Shown: positions 54,801 through 57,412 of the stretch, piece by piece | How positions within the stretch are numbered: the first letter of the stretch is position 1 | Layout: each line of letters begins with the position of its first letter | Origin: Psococerastis gibbosa | Lineage: Eukaryota > Arthropoda > Insecta > Psocodea > Psocidae | DNA length: 64,000 nucleotides | Assembly (NCBI GenBank): GCA_963971405.1 | Contig: OZ020485.1 | Coordinates: 11,222,001 to 11,286,000, forward strand | Direction: 5' to 3' | Notes under the pieces: model-generated | Told to the model about the DNA's origin: nothing | The model's database searches: none | Seen by the model: the letters and a program-made list of their open reading frames with translations, nothing else | Made by a program: the position numbers and the translations under genes

Positions 54801-57006
54801 TTAACTATCTTGGTGACTGGCTCACCAAGGATATCCCAACATTTCTTTATTACATCACATGAAGGCTGAATTTCACTTTTTCCATGCAAACCATTTACTA
54901 TTTTATGCACTTGATCAATCGTTGCTGGACGAAATTCCGATAGATAGGGCTCCCCACAATCGTCAATATTAATAGTAGGCGAAGGCCGGATGGACTCATT
55001 TATATTAACTACACTCTGAATAATAAACTCATTAAGTGCTTCAGCCATGTGTAAATCTCCATGAACCAAACTTCCATCCTCACGCCTGAGTTGTATGATA
55101 GGACGGTGCTGTTTAGTATTTAAGGCCAGTTGCAGAACATTCCACATTTTTTTACCATCCATACGATACTCACATAATTTTTTTCCAAAAAATTCGCGCT
55201 TTGACTTCCTTAAAAGGGCAACATATTTGTTCCTTTTCACTTTCAATAAAATCCATACTCTTTGCATTTCATCCTTTAACCTTGTCTCTCCTTTGAGAAC
55301 CCTAGACTGAAGTTTCTTAAAATGTATAAAATGATCAATCTTCTCGTTCCTGGCTCTTTTGACATCCTTCGTAAAAAAATGAGAGTAATTCTTTTTTTTC
55401 AGGACAGTATCCGGTTTTCTACATTCTTCCACAGCATTCTCAATTACTTTAACGAATTCCCCATAGTCACTAGTCCTTGCATCTAGGACTGACTTAAGAC
55501 CTCGAATTTTATCAGCGAGCCGAGAGTAGTCAACAGCTCCTTTTATCCGAACAGTTTCCTGTTTTCGACCTGAACCACCATTGAAACTTATGCCGATAGT
55601 ACCATGATCAGATACTGTTACTTCATCCAAAACATTACATGCAAAATATCTGTTTGAAAAAACCAGGTCTATCATGGTACTTGAATTATCCGTAACTCTT
55701 GTGGGCTGCGAGACCAGCTGTGAAAGGCCATTTCCAGCAATCAGCATCCTTAGTTTCTTGGTGGCATAATCATTTTTATTTAACCAATTGACATTGATAT
55801 CCCCCATCCAGATAATTGGATAGCTATGAAAATCCTCATCCAACCTCAGTAACATTTCGCCAAAGGTGCCAAAAAATTTGGTAAGATTGGAATTCGGAGA
55901 ACGATAGTACAGGCCCAGTAAATATTTTTCATTATCAACTACGACTTCTAATATCAACACCCACAGTTCATACGGTACACTGATTTTCCTGATGACCTTG
56001 TAGATCATGCCCTGCTTCACATAAAAAATGACGCCACCCGTGTGTCTCGAATTTGACTCAACAACCACTGCACAGTAGCCAGGAAGTTCAATTTCATGCA
56101 CATCACAATTACAGTCAATATGTGTTTCCACTAGGCCAAGGACATATGGTGGAGCGAAGGATAGGCAAATGTCAAAGAAAATGTCTCTAATATCCTTATT
56201 CATAAGACCACCAACATTTGCAAATATAACATCAAAAAAATTTCGCTGATTTAACATGTTAAAATTCGCCTCTTTATACTCTTCACTATTTCAACATAGC
56301 AGTCACACCTTTCATCCAAGATGTCATGATCAGTCCTTAGGTTTAATGAAGGATACTTATTGTTTTTCTCTATGCAATTAATACAATTCTTTTCGTTTCG
56401 ACAAGTAGCCATTACATGGCCATCAGCCTCTCCACATCGCCCACACGACTTTAACTCCTTATTACATTCTTCAGTTCCATGGGAGAAACGAAGACATTTT
56501 CCACACCTCCGAACACCAACAAATTCAAAGACTTTAACCCTCTGGACACCAAGGAATATCATCGAGTTTTTAAGGAGCTGTAATTTTGTCAGTGGATCCA
56601 CCTCAATAACAATGGTAGTCAACTTGGACTTCCCATTAACATAAGAAGGCTCATTTTTTATTTAGATACAACTTATTACTTAGCTGAAGTAAATTTTACT
56701 TTAGGCCCCCATTCCACATACGTACAACGTCAATGAAAATTATGAAATTGATGGTGGCAGCAGAATTTTTAGTATGTAAAAATGTCTGCTGCCACCATCA
56801 ATTTCATAATTTTCATTGACGTTGTACGTACGTGGAATACCCCCCTTACAGATTGGGCAGTTAGCAATTCACTCCCGACTTCAGTGCCTCTCCATACATT
56901 TAGGGTAAAGGATGGAATACTGCAAAATATTACCTCCAAGAAATGGCCCCTTCAAAGTCTCGGTAGCAAGACGCTTTAAATCATGTGGGAACGGCGTGAT
57001 TGCCAT
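12654..57006 (-). CDS. Unrecognised eight-exon gene, 480 codons including stop, with a nested gene
   Basis: Exons in transcript order: 57006-56934, 52702-52494, 50868-50677, 50167-49932, 27156-27014, 23653-23480, 17322-17085, 12828-12654. Every junction has GT-AG borders and all seven phases join (1, 0, 0, 2, 1, 1, 2). Together they make 1,440 nt from ATG to TAA, 479 residues. I do not recognise the protein. It begins MAITPFPHDLKRLATETLKG, shows short hydrophobic beta-like strands (DYIFCTNNGYLMEL, VLYSLTGVLLVVD), then a segment with LYNTSGR|DIPCVRI that reads like a beta-sandwich. It ends in a short helical/Cys domain (LREAYGLLSVKCSKCLKIHE). No signal peptide or membrane helix is evident. The layout loosely recalls FANCB/FAAP100-type proteins, but that is only a guess. 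Extra small exons could be missing from the long introns. Confidence 0.62.
12895..13165. repeat. MITE-like element near the 3' end of the minus-strand gene
   Basis: The ends CTCGTTCCACAGCCGCAAATAT and GGCTGTGGAAGGAGG are inverted. A related copy with CTACCACAGCCACAAAGATA lies at 32636-32905. Confidence 0.5.
13246..13545. repeat. Imperfect direct repeat, two units
   Basis: Both units contain CAGTCCCCCAT or TAAGTCCCCCAT, TTTCAA, AAAAAGACC or AAAAAACC, and ACGATGTTACGGTAAC, spaced about 165 bp apart. In intron 7 of the minus-strand gene. Confidence 0.5.
13546..16634. other. AT-rich intron 7 of the minus-strand gene
   Basis: No open frames with coding character. Contains (GAAA)n tracts at 14460 and 16430, and the repeat at 15010. 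It may also hold long sha 3' UTR sequence near its start. Confidence 0.4.
15010..15185. repeat. Repeat with GTCGCCTCTG motif, copy 1
   Basis: CTCTTCAGTCGCCTCTGTAG, GAGTTACGACACGCCTCCGA and TTGCACAAGTG are shared with 59400-59560 (copy 2, in FOCAD intron 3). Class unknown. Confidence 0.5.
16635..17025. mobile_element. Composite foldback element E (GGCGGGG family)
   Basis: Outer arms start TAAGGCGGGGATTCCACAGA and end in the reverse complement CACCTTA. Inside, at TTA, sits a second inverted pair (16706-16954) also starting with GGCGGGGTTTCCACC. Contains GACGTGGTAGCAGACATTC. No coding capacity, so non-autonomous. Confidence 0.85.
17085..17322 (-). CDS. Minus-strand gene, exon 7, between two foldback elements
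   Basis: The acceptor is CTTTTTTTACAG and the donor is GATGAG|GTACGA. Two bases complete an Arg codon, and two bases are carried to exon 8. It encodes KDLISLLHSHTKSTLNVYIP through SQTLRIWM. Composite foldback elements end 59 bp and begin 95 bp from its borders. Confidence 0.58.
17418..17811. mobile_element. Composite foldback element F (GGCGGGG family)
   Basis: Same two-level structure as E, with the inner pair at 17489-17740. Its central spacer is the reverse complement of that of E, so the two elements are inserted in opposite orientation around exon 7 of the minus-strand gene. Confidence 0.85.
18381..18605 (+). repeat. Interspersed repeat (CTGGTCACCTCCGA family), copy 1
   Basis: Shared core: GTTGAATCCAGCGGACCAGA, GTAGGGAAACATGGTAGGAC, CTGGTCACCTCCGAACTAAT, ATAATCAGGAGG. 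Other copies: 26460-26805 (-), 28071-28265 (+), 58980-59335 (+). Possibly a SINE; no clear tRNA A/B boxes seen. Confidence 0.7.
19059..19900 (+). pseudogene. LINE ORF1 (PHD finger, coiled coil), broken
   Basis: The open part is 19059-19652. It starts with a Cys4-His-Cys3 PHD finger (CIICTQKI ... CESCNQIFHATC ... CELC, residues 3-47), followed by a coiled coil and an RNA-binding-type domain (EQYSRRKQLEISEV). It stops at TAA 19650-19652. Similarity of the typical ORF1 C-terminal domain resumes in another frame at about 19717-19900 (LLWLVKQQAK, YVWWKNGVLVRK). The copy therefore carries a premature stop and a frameshift. Confidence 0.7.
19992..22922 (+). CDS. LINE ORF2: endonuclease-reverse transcriptase, intact
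   Basis: This is a 976-residue open frame. The APE-type endonuclease is at about residues 35-250 (HMNIRSLHKN, ILTEAF, YRSPS, VGDININL, IDHILI, SITDHYTQL). The reverse transcriptase is at about residues 530-800 (NNYRPISLLSNISKIFEK, FLDLKKAFDTI, GVPQGTVLAPLLFNLYLNDL, AFADDTCI). A C-terminal LINE tail ends in NYNKLPIQIKSLKNFNCFK. All catalytic motifs are present, so the copy may be young. Confidence 0.92.
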   Translation: MKDSDNIILQHHNIQTYTIEHDEHAKIIISSLKGFKILHMNIRSLHKNFDQFLIFIQSLKLREVDLIILTEAFIKEGQMQNFPNIPNFEYIVTGGKISRNDGVIIYYKNQFKVSPLTHNMSDCTSLLINVKLPNDEQDLKVLAIYRSPSINNPERFTNSLNILLNKHNPIIVGDININLKNESMSEEYVNVISEHGYISCINDYTRITDKTKSCIDHILIPDSLYNDDVVALNIKTSITDHYTQLLYLPKKNHKRSNNNVPKEKQPAQITTIIDYNQLCETLKIETCTEALREENPDYCYNNFITKFKEHINNNTTIKSKNDKTNKLKILKPWITEDLVKDIRYRDKLHEQCKRQPYNSILIKHKNKFSITLKIKIKGKKNNYYKTKLQESKNDIRKTWKIDNELTLSGKNSSQKKQIDSIKTENRKINVKDDPQLAANTFNEYFTNIGHSLANNITAIPKPEVEISYKPNTIFLTPISHEGVQDIIKNMKKGYSVGYDEISIATLKITAPNISKILAHIRNKTLNTGIFPNALKKAIIIPCFKQGDRSDINNYRPISLLSNISKIFEKIIHQKIYPFCDQFKLVSKNQFGFRKKMSTSDAINKLLKTLHEAREKRRHCLTIFLDLKKAFDTIPHARLLEKLNKLGIRGIAGDLTKNYLTNRKQCTKINSTISTEQIMSLGVPQGTVLAPLLFNLYLNDLLETNRFESIIAFADDTCITCIADTYHDLYTLANSEFNLIKQWLEKNRLSLNLVKTVFVDFSSKRDACTNNLSIENIVQTENTKYLGIIIDEQLKWEPHAQLVANKLRKTIYKFVQLRNVAQEPLIKSFYYAIAESHLTYAISAWGGAYQNVTDKVNTVQRTILKIIHKKGTLYPTKDLYILADVLDVKQLYIKNSIILVRNQKQNVKSVQHSHNTRWLHTHPFTQQTVRTTRSQHQSEYIGIYNYNKLPIQIKSLKNFNCFKRAVTQWIKTELLPT
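23106..23440 (-). pseudogene. RTE-like LINE 3' fragment
   Basis: The minus strand encodes RRIKNM, WFGHVPKMDENRTTRRLAVA and RPQGRRPIGGLRTTR, the LINE tail pattern. It lies between the full LINE and exon 6 of the minus-strand gene. Confidence 0.55.
23480..23653 (-). CDS. Minus-strand gene, exon 6
   Basis: The acceptor is TTTTGTTTCAG and the donor is TTTCC|GTAAGT. Two bases complete a Val codon, and the exon ends with one base. It encodes MSYVNNIWEDGSLTLQFEIR and on to FFADIEGDKKRSF. A fragment of an RTE-like LINE lies just downstream. Confidence 0.6.
23749..24585 (+). repeat. 850-bp G-tract repeat, copy 2
   Basis: Same order of blocks as copy 1, with a 21-G tract at 23860-23880. It faces copy 3 and forms with it an inverted repeat separated by about 455 bp. 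Confidence 0.8.
25041..25890 (-). repeat. 850-bp G-tract repeat, copy 3 (reverse orientation)
   Basis: Reverse complement of the family; the homopolymer appears as 19 C at 25763-25781. The open frame at 25077-25412 (CLSVALYVCLSVDFRANYS) is part of the repeat and is not taken as a gene. Confidence 0.8.
26460..26805 (-). repeat. CTGGTCACCTCCGA family, copy 2 (long form)
   Basis: Reverse orientation. It includes an extra 3' part ending in CAGGCTGACAGGGTTGCTTA (minus strand), shared with the copy at 58980. Confidence 0.7.
27014..27156 (-). CDS. Minus-strand gene, exon 5
   Basis: The acceptor TTTTTCTTTTTAG is the last of six tandem copies; the donor is ACTG|GTAGGT. The phase is 1 in and 1 out, as required. 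It encodes DIPCVRITPKCVNELEYRYK and on to TASLFYVT, which reads as beta strands continuing those of exon 4. Confidence 0.6.
27153..27532. repeat. Six-unit tandem array carrying 3' splice sites
   Basis: Units start at 27153, 27216, 27280, 27343, 27406 and 27469 (63-64 bp each, a few substitutions). On the minus strand each unit contains TACTAATG (branch-point-like), a pyrimidine tract TATTTTTCTTTTTAG and AGAC. The last copy in transcript order is the acceptor of exon 5 of the minus-strand gene. Confidence 0.92.
28071..28265 (+). repeat. CTGGTCACCTCCGA family, copy 3 (short form)
   Basis: Very close to copy 1, including AACTTGGTAGTGTGCACAGT, with a small deletion after CTCCGAACTAAT. Confidence 0.7.
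28345..28585 (+). pseudogene. RTE-like LINE 3' coding fragment
   Basis: It encodes KRKLTCLGHVMRNEKYRLLH, GLRASGRRRTFWFKNLRQ and TEIQIAMMIANLR, the characteristic C-terminal tail of insect endonuclease-reverse transcriptases. Only the tail is present. Confidence 0.72.
29190..29680 (+). pseudogene. LINE 3' coding fragments
   Basis: Two pieces: RKDLQCNTYQELKRTTQKRQ followed by EWRRRI near 29210-29300, and a tail (KVWTEGQKPEGRLS, then EDGVSVDLRQLRIRGCQVQD and RAPWENVV in a shifted frame) at about 29395-29650. Frameshifted and non-functional. Confidence 0.5.
30022..31708. mobile_element. DNA transposon with about 460-bp terminal inverted repeats
   Basis: Left arm 30022-30480 and right arm 31237-31708 are near-perfect reverse complements; both outer ends contain TTCGCCCAGAAAAGTTTGCA. 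The 750-bp centre holds a decayed transposase. The terminal repeats are much longer than in usual Tc1/mariner elements. It lies in intron 4 of the minus-strand gene. Confidence 0.85.
30483..30700 (-). pseudogene. DDE transposase remnant
   Basis: The minus strand encodes ESPRTLSWRYRYLQGIRNAR then EGNRIVFLDET, resembling the WRxRYLxxIRxxRxEG...YLDETW block of an insect DDE transposase family. The N-terminal and C-terminal parts are missing or degraded, so the element cannot encode its own transposase. Confidence 0.6.
32636..32905. repeat. Second copy of the 12895 MITE-like element
   Basis: The ends GACGTAATTTATCAATTCCT and AATAAATTAATTTCGTC are inverted; the inner part shares CACAGCCACAAAGATATGA with the first copy. 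Confidence 0.5.
33820..34215. repeat. Diverged tandem repeat with GGGGGTCTCCCC motif
   Basis: Three diverged units, each with a GGxCCGGGGGTCxCCCC motif followed by GGGAAAAATxTG and GTGGGGTTTTA, at about 33835, 33995 and 34100. The motif can form a hairpin. Confidence 0.6.
34860..35310 (+). promoter_or_regulatory. GC-richer island, candidate sulfotransferase promoter and 5' UTR exon
   Basis: About 150 bp here (34880-35030) is clearly GC- and CpG-rich compared with its AT-rich surroundings. A possible donor (AAAT|GTAAGA) lies near 35300. The sulfotransferase needs a non-coding first exon upstream of 40182, and this is the only promoter-like stretch I noticed. Inference only. Confidence 0.25.
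37080..37375. repeat. Diverged copy of the 365-730 foldback
   Basis: Shares CTTGCTTTGTTAATTAAAT, AAAACAACGGATTTTGGGGT and the ATATAATTAGGGTA / TATTTGATGCATGAA arms, but the outer ends are not recognisable. Confidence 0.6.
38155..38500 (-). mobile_element. LINE 3' end with (GAAA)n tail
   Basis: The minus strand encodes the LINE C-terminal pattern AARLFNSLPDPTRDDKSLES and beyond, then a 3' UTR with GTGGGCCGAAAGGCCCAA, and ends in TTTCTTTC repeats. Partial copies of the same 3' UTR lie at about 18195-18270, 37435-37460 and 16428-16490, with another (GAAA)n tract at 14460. Confidence 0.6.
40182..40373 (+). CDS. Sulfotransferase exon 1 (cytoplasmic tail and membrane anchor)
   Basis: The exon starts with ATG immediately after a TTTCTTTTTTCAG acceptor; the donor is TAT|GTAAGT; 64 codons. 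It contains a basic tail (RRWRVSTRLGGRFLRK) and a signal anchor, as expected for a Golgi type II enzyme. Confidence 0.8.
40182..48781 (+). CDS. Carbohydrate sulfotransferase (CHST11/C4ST-like), complete
   Basis: Exons 40182-40373, 41887-42099, 44212-44511, 46440-46592, 47156-47355 and 48661-48781 give 393 codons including TAG, a typical family length. It is a type II Golgi protein: a short basic cytoplasmic tail, a membrane anchor (LLIAACISLIVFISNL, about residues 47-62), a stem and a Sulfotransfer_2 domain. The 5'-phosphosulfate-binding loop spans exons 2-3 (LVWCNVFK|AASTSWMYNF), and the 3'-phosphate site is LIVRHPLERLLSGYRDKI. Family-typical HWTPINGFCTPCQ and YRYDFQLFNYTLDGY follow. The enzyme should transfer sulfate from PAPS to a GalNAc or related sugar on glycosaminoglycan or glycans; the exact acceptor cannot be read. 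The acceptor AG directly precedes the ATG, so a non-coding 5' exon must lie upstream. The gene sits in an intron of the opposite-strand gene. Confidence 0.9.
40770..41310 (-). mobile_element. LINE 3' end in sulfotransferase intron 1
   Basis: The minus strand encodes AIRHWNRLPLEVRAASSLSS then FKKIIKQCILDNA and a stop, followed by a 3' UTR containing AATAAAGTTGTTTTC. A related 3' UTR piece occurs at 34518-34620. Confidence 0.6.
41887..42099 (+). CDS. Sulfotransferase exon 2
   Basis: The acceptor is TTATTTTAG and the donor is AAG|GTAAGA; 71 codons, phase 0. It encodes the stem and start of the catalytic domain (MDLRRQQLKAACSAT ... LISRKHHLVWCNVFK). Confidence 0.82.
42766..42892 (+). repeat. 3'-end repeat with (ATT)n tail, copy 1
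   Basis: AATGCGCCTTTATTGGC and GGCACCGGTTA, then an (ATT)n tail. A reverse-complement copy lies at 48350-48450. Probably LINE or SINE 3' ends. Confidence 0.5.
42925..43276 (+). pseudogene. LINE reverse transcriptase fragment
   Basis: Degenerate remains read GVAQGSKIGPLLYI, then FMFADDIAIVIVNDS and GVTINCNKTKIVHM, which are RT motifs 4-6. The ends are broken and no full ORF is present. It lies in sulfotransferase intron 2. Confidence 0.7.
43944..44088. mobile_element. Foldback element B (GGCGGGG family)
   Basis: 145 bp with TAGGCGGGGTTTCCACATAC ends; the loop is the same as in element A but the arm interior differs (CAATTTCATAATTTTCATTG). In sulfotransferase intron 2, about 125 bp before exon 3. 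Confidence 0.85.
44212..44511 (+). CDS. Sulfotransferase exon 3 (PAPS-binding core)
   Basis: The acceptor is CTTACTTCAG and the donor is AAG|GTGAGT; 100 codons, phase 0. It holds AASTSWMYNF of the 5' PAPS loop and VRHPLERLLSGYRDK of the 3' PAPS site. Confidence 0.9.
44652..44778. repeat. CGTTTCGTCAAC foldback, copy 2
   Basis: Diverged left arm (CCGAACGCTTCGCCAAAAGC) and a well-preserved right arm (TTGACGAAACGTTTGGAAAT), about 140 bp after sulfotransferase exon 3. Confidence 0.6.
45279..46169. repeat. Three tandem copies of a 305-316 bp unit
   Basis: Units start at 45279, 45584 and 45900 (CACTACATGGATCGGCAAAC, or its near match). Each ends in AATAAATAAACA-rich sequence; the first two are followed by (CTA)n runs, the third is not. 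In sulfotransferase intron 3. Non-coding. Confidence 0.88.
46440..46592 (+). CDS. Sulfotransferase exon 4
   Basis: The acceptor is TTTATTTCCAG and the donor is CAG|GTAAAG; 51 codons, phase 0. It encodes TFSEFVDYIVDQ and MHWTPINGFCTPCQ, the family's Cys-containing catalytic-face segment. Confidence 0.85.
47156..47355 (+). CDS. Sulfotransferase exon 5
   Basis: The acceptor is TGAATTTCAG and the donor is TATAG|GTAAAA. It has 66 codons plus 2 bases. It encodes VHFDIIMKFETLEDDQNYLI and on to LYNIY, matching the family's YDFVGKFETL-type motif. Confidence 0.85.
47720..48460. repeat. Cluster of retroelement 3'-end pieces in sulfotransferase intron 5
   Basis: It holds T-rich tracts, two GCCGGTAC-containing modules (47880 and 48205), and at 48350-48450 the reverse-complement copy of the (ATT)n-tailed repeat at 42766. 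No coding potential seen. Confidence 0.4.
48661..48781 (+). CDS. Sulfotransferase exon 6 (C-terminus)
   Basis: The acceptor is TATTTTTTCAG. One base completes Arg. It encodes YDFQLFNYTLDGYIDHAYDF and ends at TAG 48779-48781. A poly(A) signal AATAAA lies at 49108-49113. Confidence 0.85.
49932..50167 (-). CDS. Minus-strand gene, exon 4
   Basis: The acceptor is TGTCGATAG and the donor is GCCG|GTGAGT. It encodes DMKMQWDSLLDEVHLKETVV and on to ADMWIIGLCLYNTSG. It ends with two bases (CG) that the single A of exon 5, 22.8 kb away, completes to Arg. Confidence 0.65.
50507..50634. repeat. CGTTTCGTCAAC foldback, copy 3
   Basis: The arms GTTTTGTCAACAGCTGCG and CGCAGCTGTTGACGAAA pair. It lies about 40 bp downstream (in transcript sense) of exon 3 of the minus-strand gene. 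Confidence 0.65.
50677..50868 (-). CDS. Minus-strand gene, exon 3
   Basis: The acceptor is TTGTTATTAG and the donor is CATG|GTAAGA; 64 codons, phase 0 on both sides. It encodes IIEKHENVSRYEICDPQ through GYLESACM, an acidic, soluble-looking stretch. Confidence 0.65.
51079..51227. mobile_element. Foldback element C (GGCGGGG-family variant)
   Basis: A near-perfect palindrome of about 149 bp: ends TAAGGCGCCCATTCCACATA and its complement, the same loop as elements A and B, and arms with ACGTACAACGTCAATG. In intron 2 of the minus-strand gene. Confidence 0.85.
51228..52493. other. Intron 2 of the minus-strand gene, remainder
   Basis: AT-rich, with a tandem ATTTTATTTTATATTTAATA stretch at 51250-51340 and the CAATCAGAGC foldback. 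Open frames near 51550-51850 lack splice or start support. Confidence 0.35.
52010..52190. repeat. CAATCAGAGC foldback, copy 2
   Basis: The arms TTTGACCAATCAGAGCTTCG and ATCTGATTGGTCGAAGACG are inverted, with CGACAGGATTTGCTATAGAT inside corresponding to CGGCGGGATTTGTTATTGTT of copy 1. Confidence 0.5.
52494..52702 (-). CDS. Minus-strand gene, exon 2
   Basis: The acceptor is TCTGTTTGCAG and the donor is AAG|GTAACT. It encodes DADYIFCTNNGYLMELKGVK through VVDRSSENK. The alternating hydrophobic strands suggest beta structure. An intact LINE separates it from exon 1. Confidence 0.65.
53390..56257 (-). CDS. LINE ORF2: endonuclease-reverse transcriptase, intact
   Basis: 955 residues. Endonuclease motifs: FANVGGLMNKD, GLVETHID, YYRSPNS, MGDINVNW, DLVFSNR, VSDHGTIG. 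Reverse transcriptase motifs: FRAKHSTESAI, LDLKRAFETID, GVGQGTCFGPLLFVLHINDL, KFADDTMYYVV. The start overlaps the ORF1 stop by 7 nt (ATGTTAA), suggesting termination-reinitiation. The C-terminus ends in the usual KYNSLRRDIKLASSLLKFKK pattern. Confidence 0.92.
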   Translation of the reverse strand: MLNQRNFFDVIFANVGGLMNKDIRDIFFDICLSFAPPYVLGLVETHIDCNCDVHEIELPGYCAVVVESNSRHTGGVIFYVKQGMIYKVIRKISVPYELWVLILEVVVDNEKYLLGLYYRSPNSNLTKFFGTFGEMLLRLDEDFHSYPIIWMGDINVNWLNKNDYATKKLRMLIAGNGLSQLVSQPTRVTDNSSTMIDLVFSNRYFACNVLDEVTVSDHGTIGISFNGGSGRKQETVRIKGAVDYSRLADKIRGLKSVLDARTSDYGEFVKVIENAVEECRKPDTVLKKKNYSHFFTKDVKRARNEKIDHFIHFKKLQSRVLKGETRLKDEMQRVWILLKVKRNKYVALLRKSKREFFGKKLCEYRMDGKKMWNVLQLALNTKQHRPIIQLRREDGSLVHGDLHMAEALNEFIIQSVVNINESIRPSPTINIDDCGEPYLSEFRPATIDQVHKIVNGLHGKSEIQPSCDVIKKCWDILGEPVTKIVNTSLSNSVVPDELKIAVITPIPKVVGSILMSDLRPINVMPTMDKVLEKVAIEQILDHVKNRNLLSINQSGFRAKHSTESAIQLVVEDWRQAVGNGKKVLAVFLDLKRAFETIDRKFLLGKLWKLGLRGRVYNWLNNYLSNRKQRVKVNGVLSSEIGVELGVGQGTCFGPLLFVLHINDLGQVVSKVKFHKFADDTMYYVVGDDLDAMVVDMNNDLMNVVNWMKANKLCLNVKKTKAMLLSKDDVMLNSSVIVEGERIELVKKFKYLGVTLDCRLNFKDHFDNVLLMITKKMSLLKRLRFVLNRNSKKMVFDALVKPHVNYCSTLFNYASSESIRNIQVAINVGLRNILNVPLYRTSVDWMLRELAMFTVREQVFIDTMVFIFKIMNGLLPEYLRSRITTFGEIHTYSNRNVGDGVLVLQTSEFLRKSIFQDGLSKYNSLRRDIKLASSLLKFKKYLQEDVRSGLLDKWMA
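56251..56622 (-). CDS. LINE ORF1 C-terminal part with CCHC zinc knuckles
   Basis: The ORF shows Cys/His knuckles (CGKCLRFSHGTEEC, CGRCGEADGHVMATC and a third CINC-containing repeat), typical of Jockey/I-type ORF1 nucleocapsid-like proteins. The N-terminus is missing; the reading frame runs open to the element's 5' break. It ends TGTTAA, overlapping the ORF2 start. Confidence 0.75.
   Translation of the reverse strand: MTTIVIEVDPLTKLQLLKNSMIFLGVQRVKVFEFVGVRRCGKCLRFSHGTEECNKELKSCGRCGEADGHVMATCRNEKNCINCIEKNNKYPSLNLRTDHDILDERCDCYVEIVKSIKRRILTC
56702..56847. mobile_element. Foldback element D (GGCGGGG-family variant)
   Basis: 146 bp. Arms nearly identical to element C (ACGTACAACGTCAATG); the loop is shortened. 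It lies between the truncated LINE and exon 1 of the minus-strand gene. Confidence 0.85.
56934..57006 (-). CDS. Minus-strand gene, exon 1 (start codon)
   Basis: The ATG is at 57006, six bases after an acceptor (ATTTCAG), so a 5' UTR exon must lie further upstream, between here and FOCAD. The donor is GGAG|GTAATA. It has 24 codons plus one G, which combines with TT of exon 2 into a Val codon. It encodes MAITPFPHDLKRLATETLKG and four more residues. Confidence 0.5.
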
Positions 57007-57012
57007 AATTAG

Positions 57013-57361
57013 CTGAAATTAAATACACCAGTAGCACACCAACACACCAATAATTATCATAATAGTGGATGGTTAGGACGGTTTCACGGTTAGGTTACGT
57101 TATTTTACATACGTTACACTTTTTACTGAAATAAAATTTGATTTTTCAGATTTTTGTTTACATTTCTTTGCGCCAACCATTGACCTTCATATTTGTATTA
57201 AACTTAAACATAGCGTGGGTTTTCAAATCTGCGACGCTTCCACCATTTGTAATTTCAGAGTATTTTGTTTATTGTTGACATTTATGATTTAAGATGGATT
57301 TTTATGAGATTTGGTTATAGACTATAGTCTATTTATTAAATTTCATTTTTAGTTTACGAAA
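57013..57361. promoter_or_regulatory. Probable bidirectional promoter
   Basis: The start codons of the minus-strand gene (57006) and FOCAD (57362) point away from each other across 355 bp. This interval must hold the FOCAD transcription start, and probably the 5' UTR exon of the other gene. No TATA box stands out. Inference from gene positions only. Confidence 0.5.
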
Positions 57362-57412
57362 ATGTTTGAAAACACAACGAGAAAGGGAAAAAATGTTGTT
57401 TTTTCCATTATT
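57362..57412 (+). CDS. FOCAD: FOCAD exon 1 (start codon)
   Basis: ATG and 16 further codons (MFENTTRKGKNVVFSII), then donor GTAAGT in phase 0, matching exon 2. An in-frame TAG lies about 40 nt upstream, supporting this start. Confidence 0.7.

Larger units (their letters stand above)
53345..56646 (-). mobile_element. Non-LTR retrotransposon (Jockey/I-type), 5'-truncated
   Basis: It runs on the minus strand from about 56646 to a (CTA)n microsatellite tail near 53350-53320. ORF1 is cut at its 5' end and ORF2 is complete. It sits in intron 1 of the minus-strand gene, in the same orientation as that gene. 5' truncation is usual for target-primed insertion. Confidence 0.85.
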
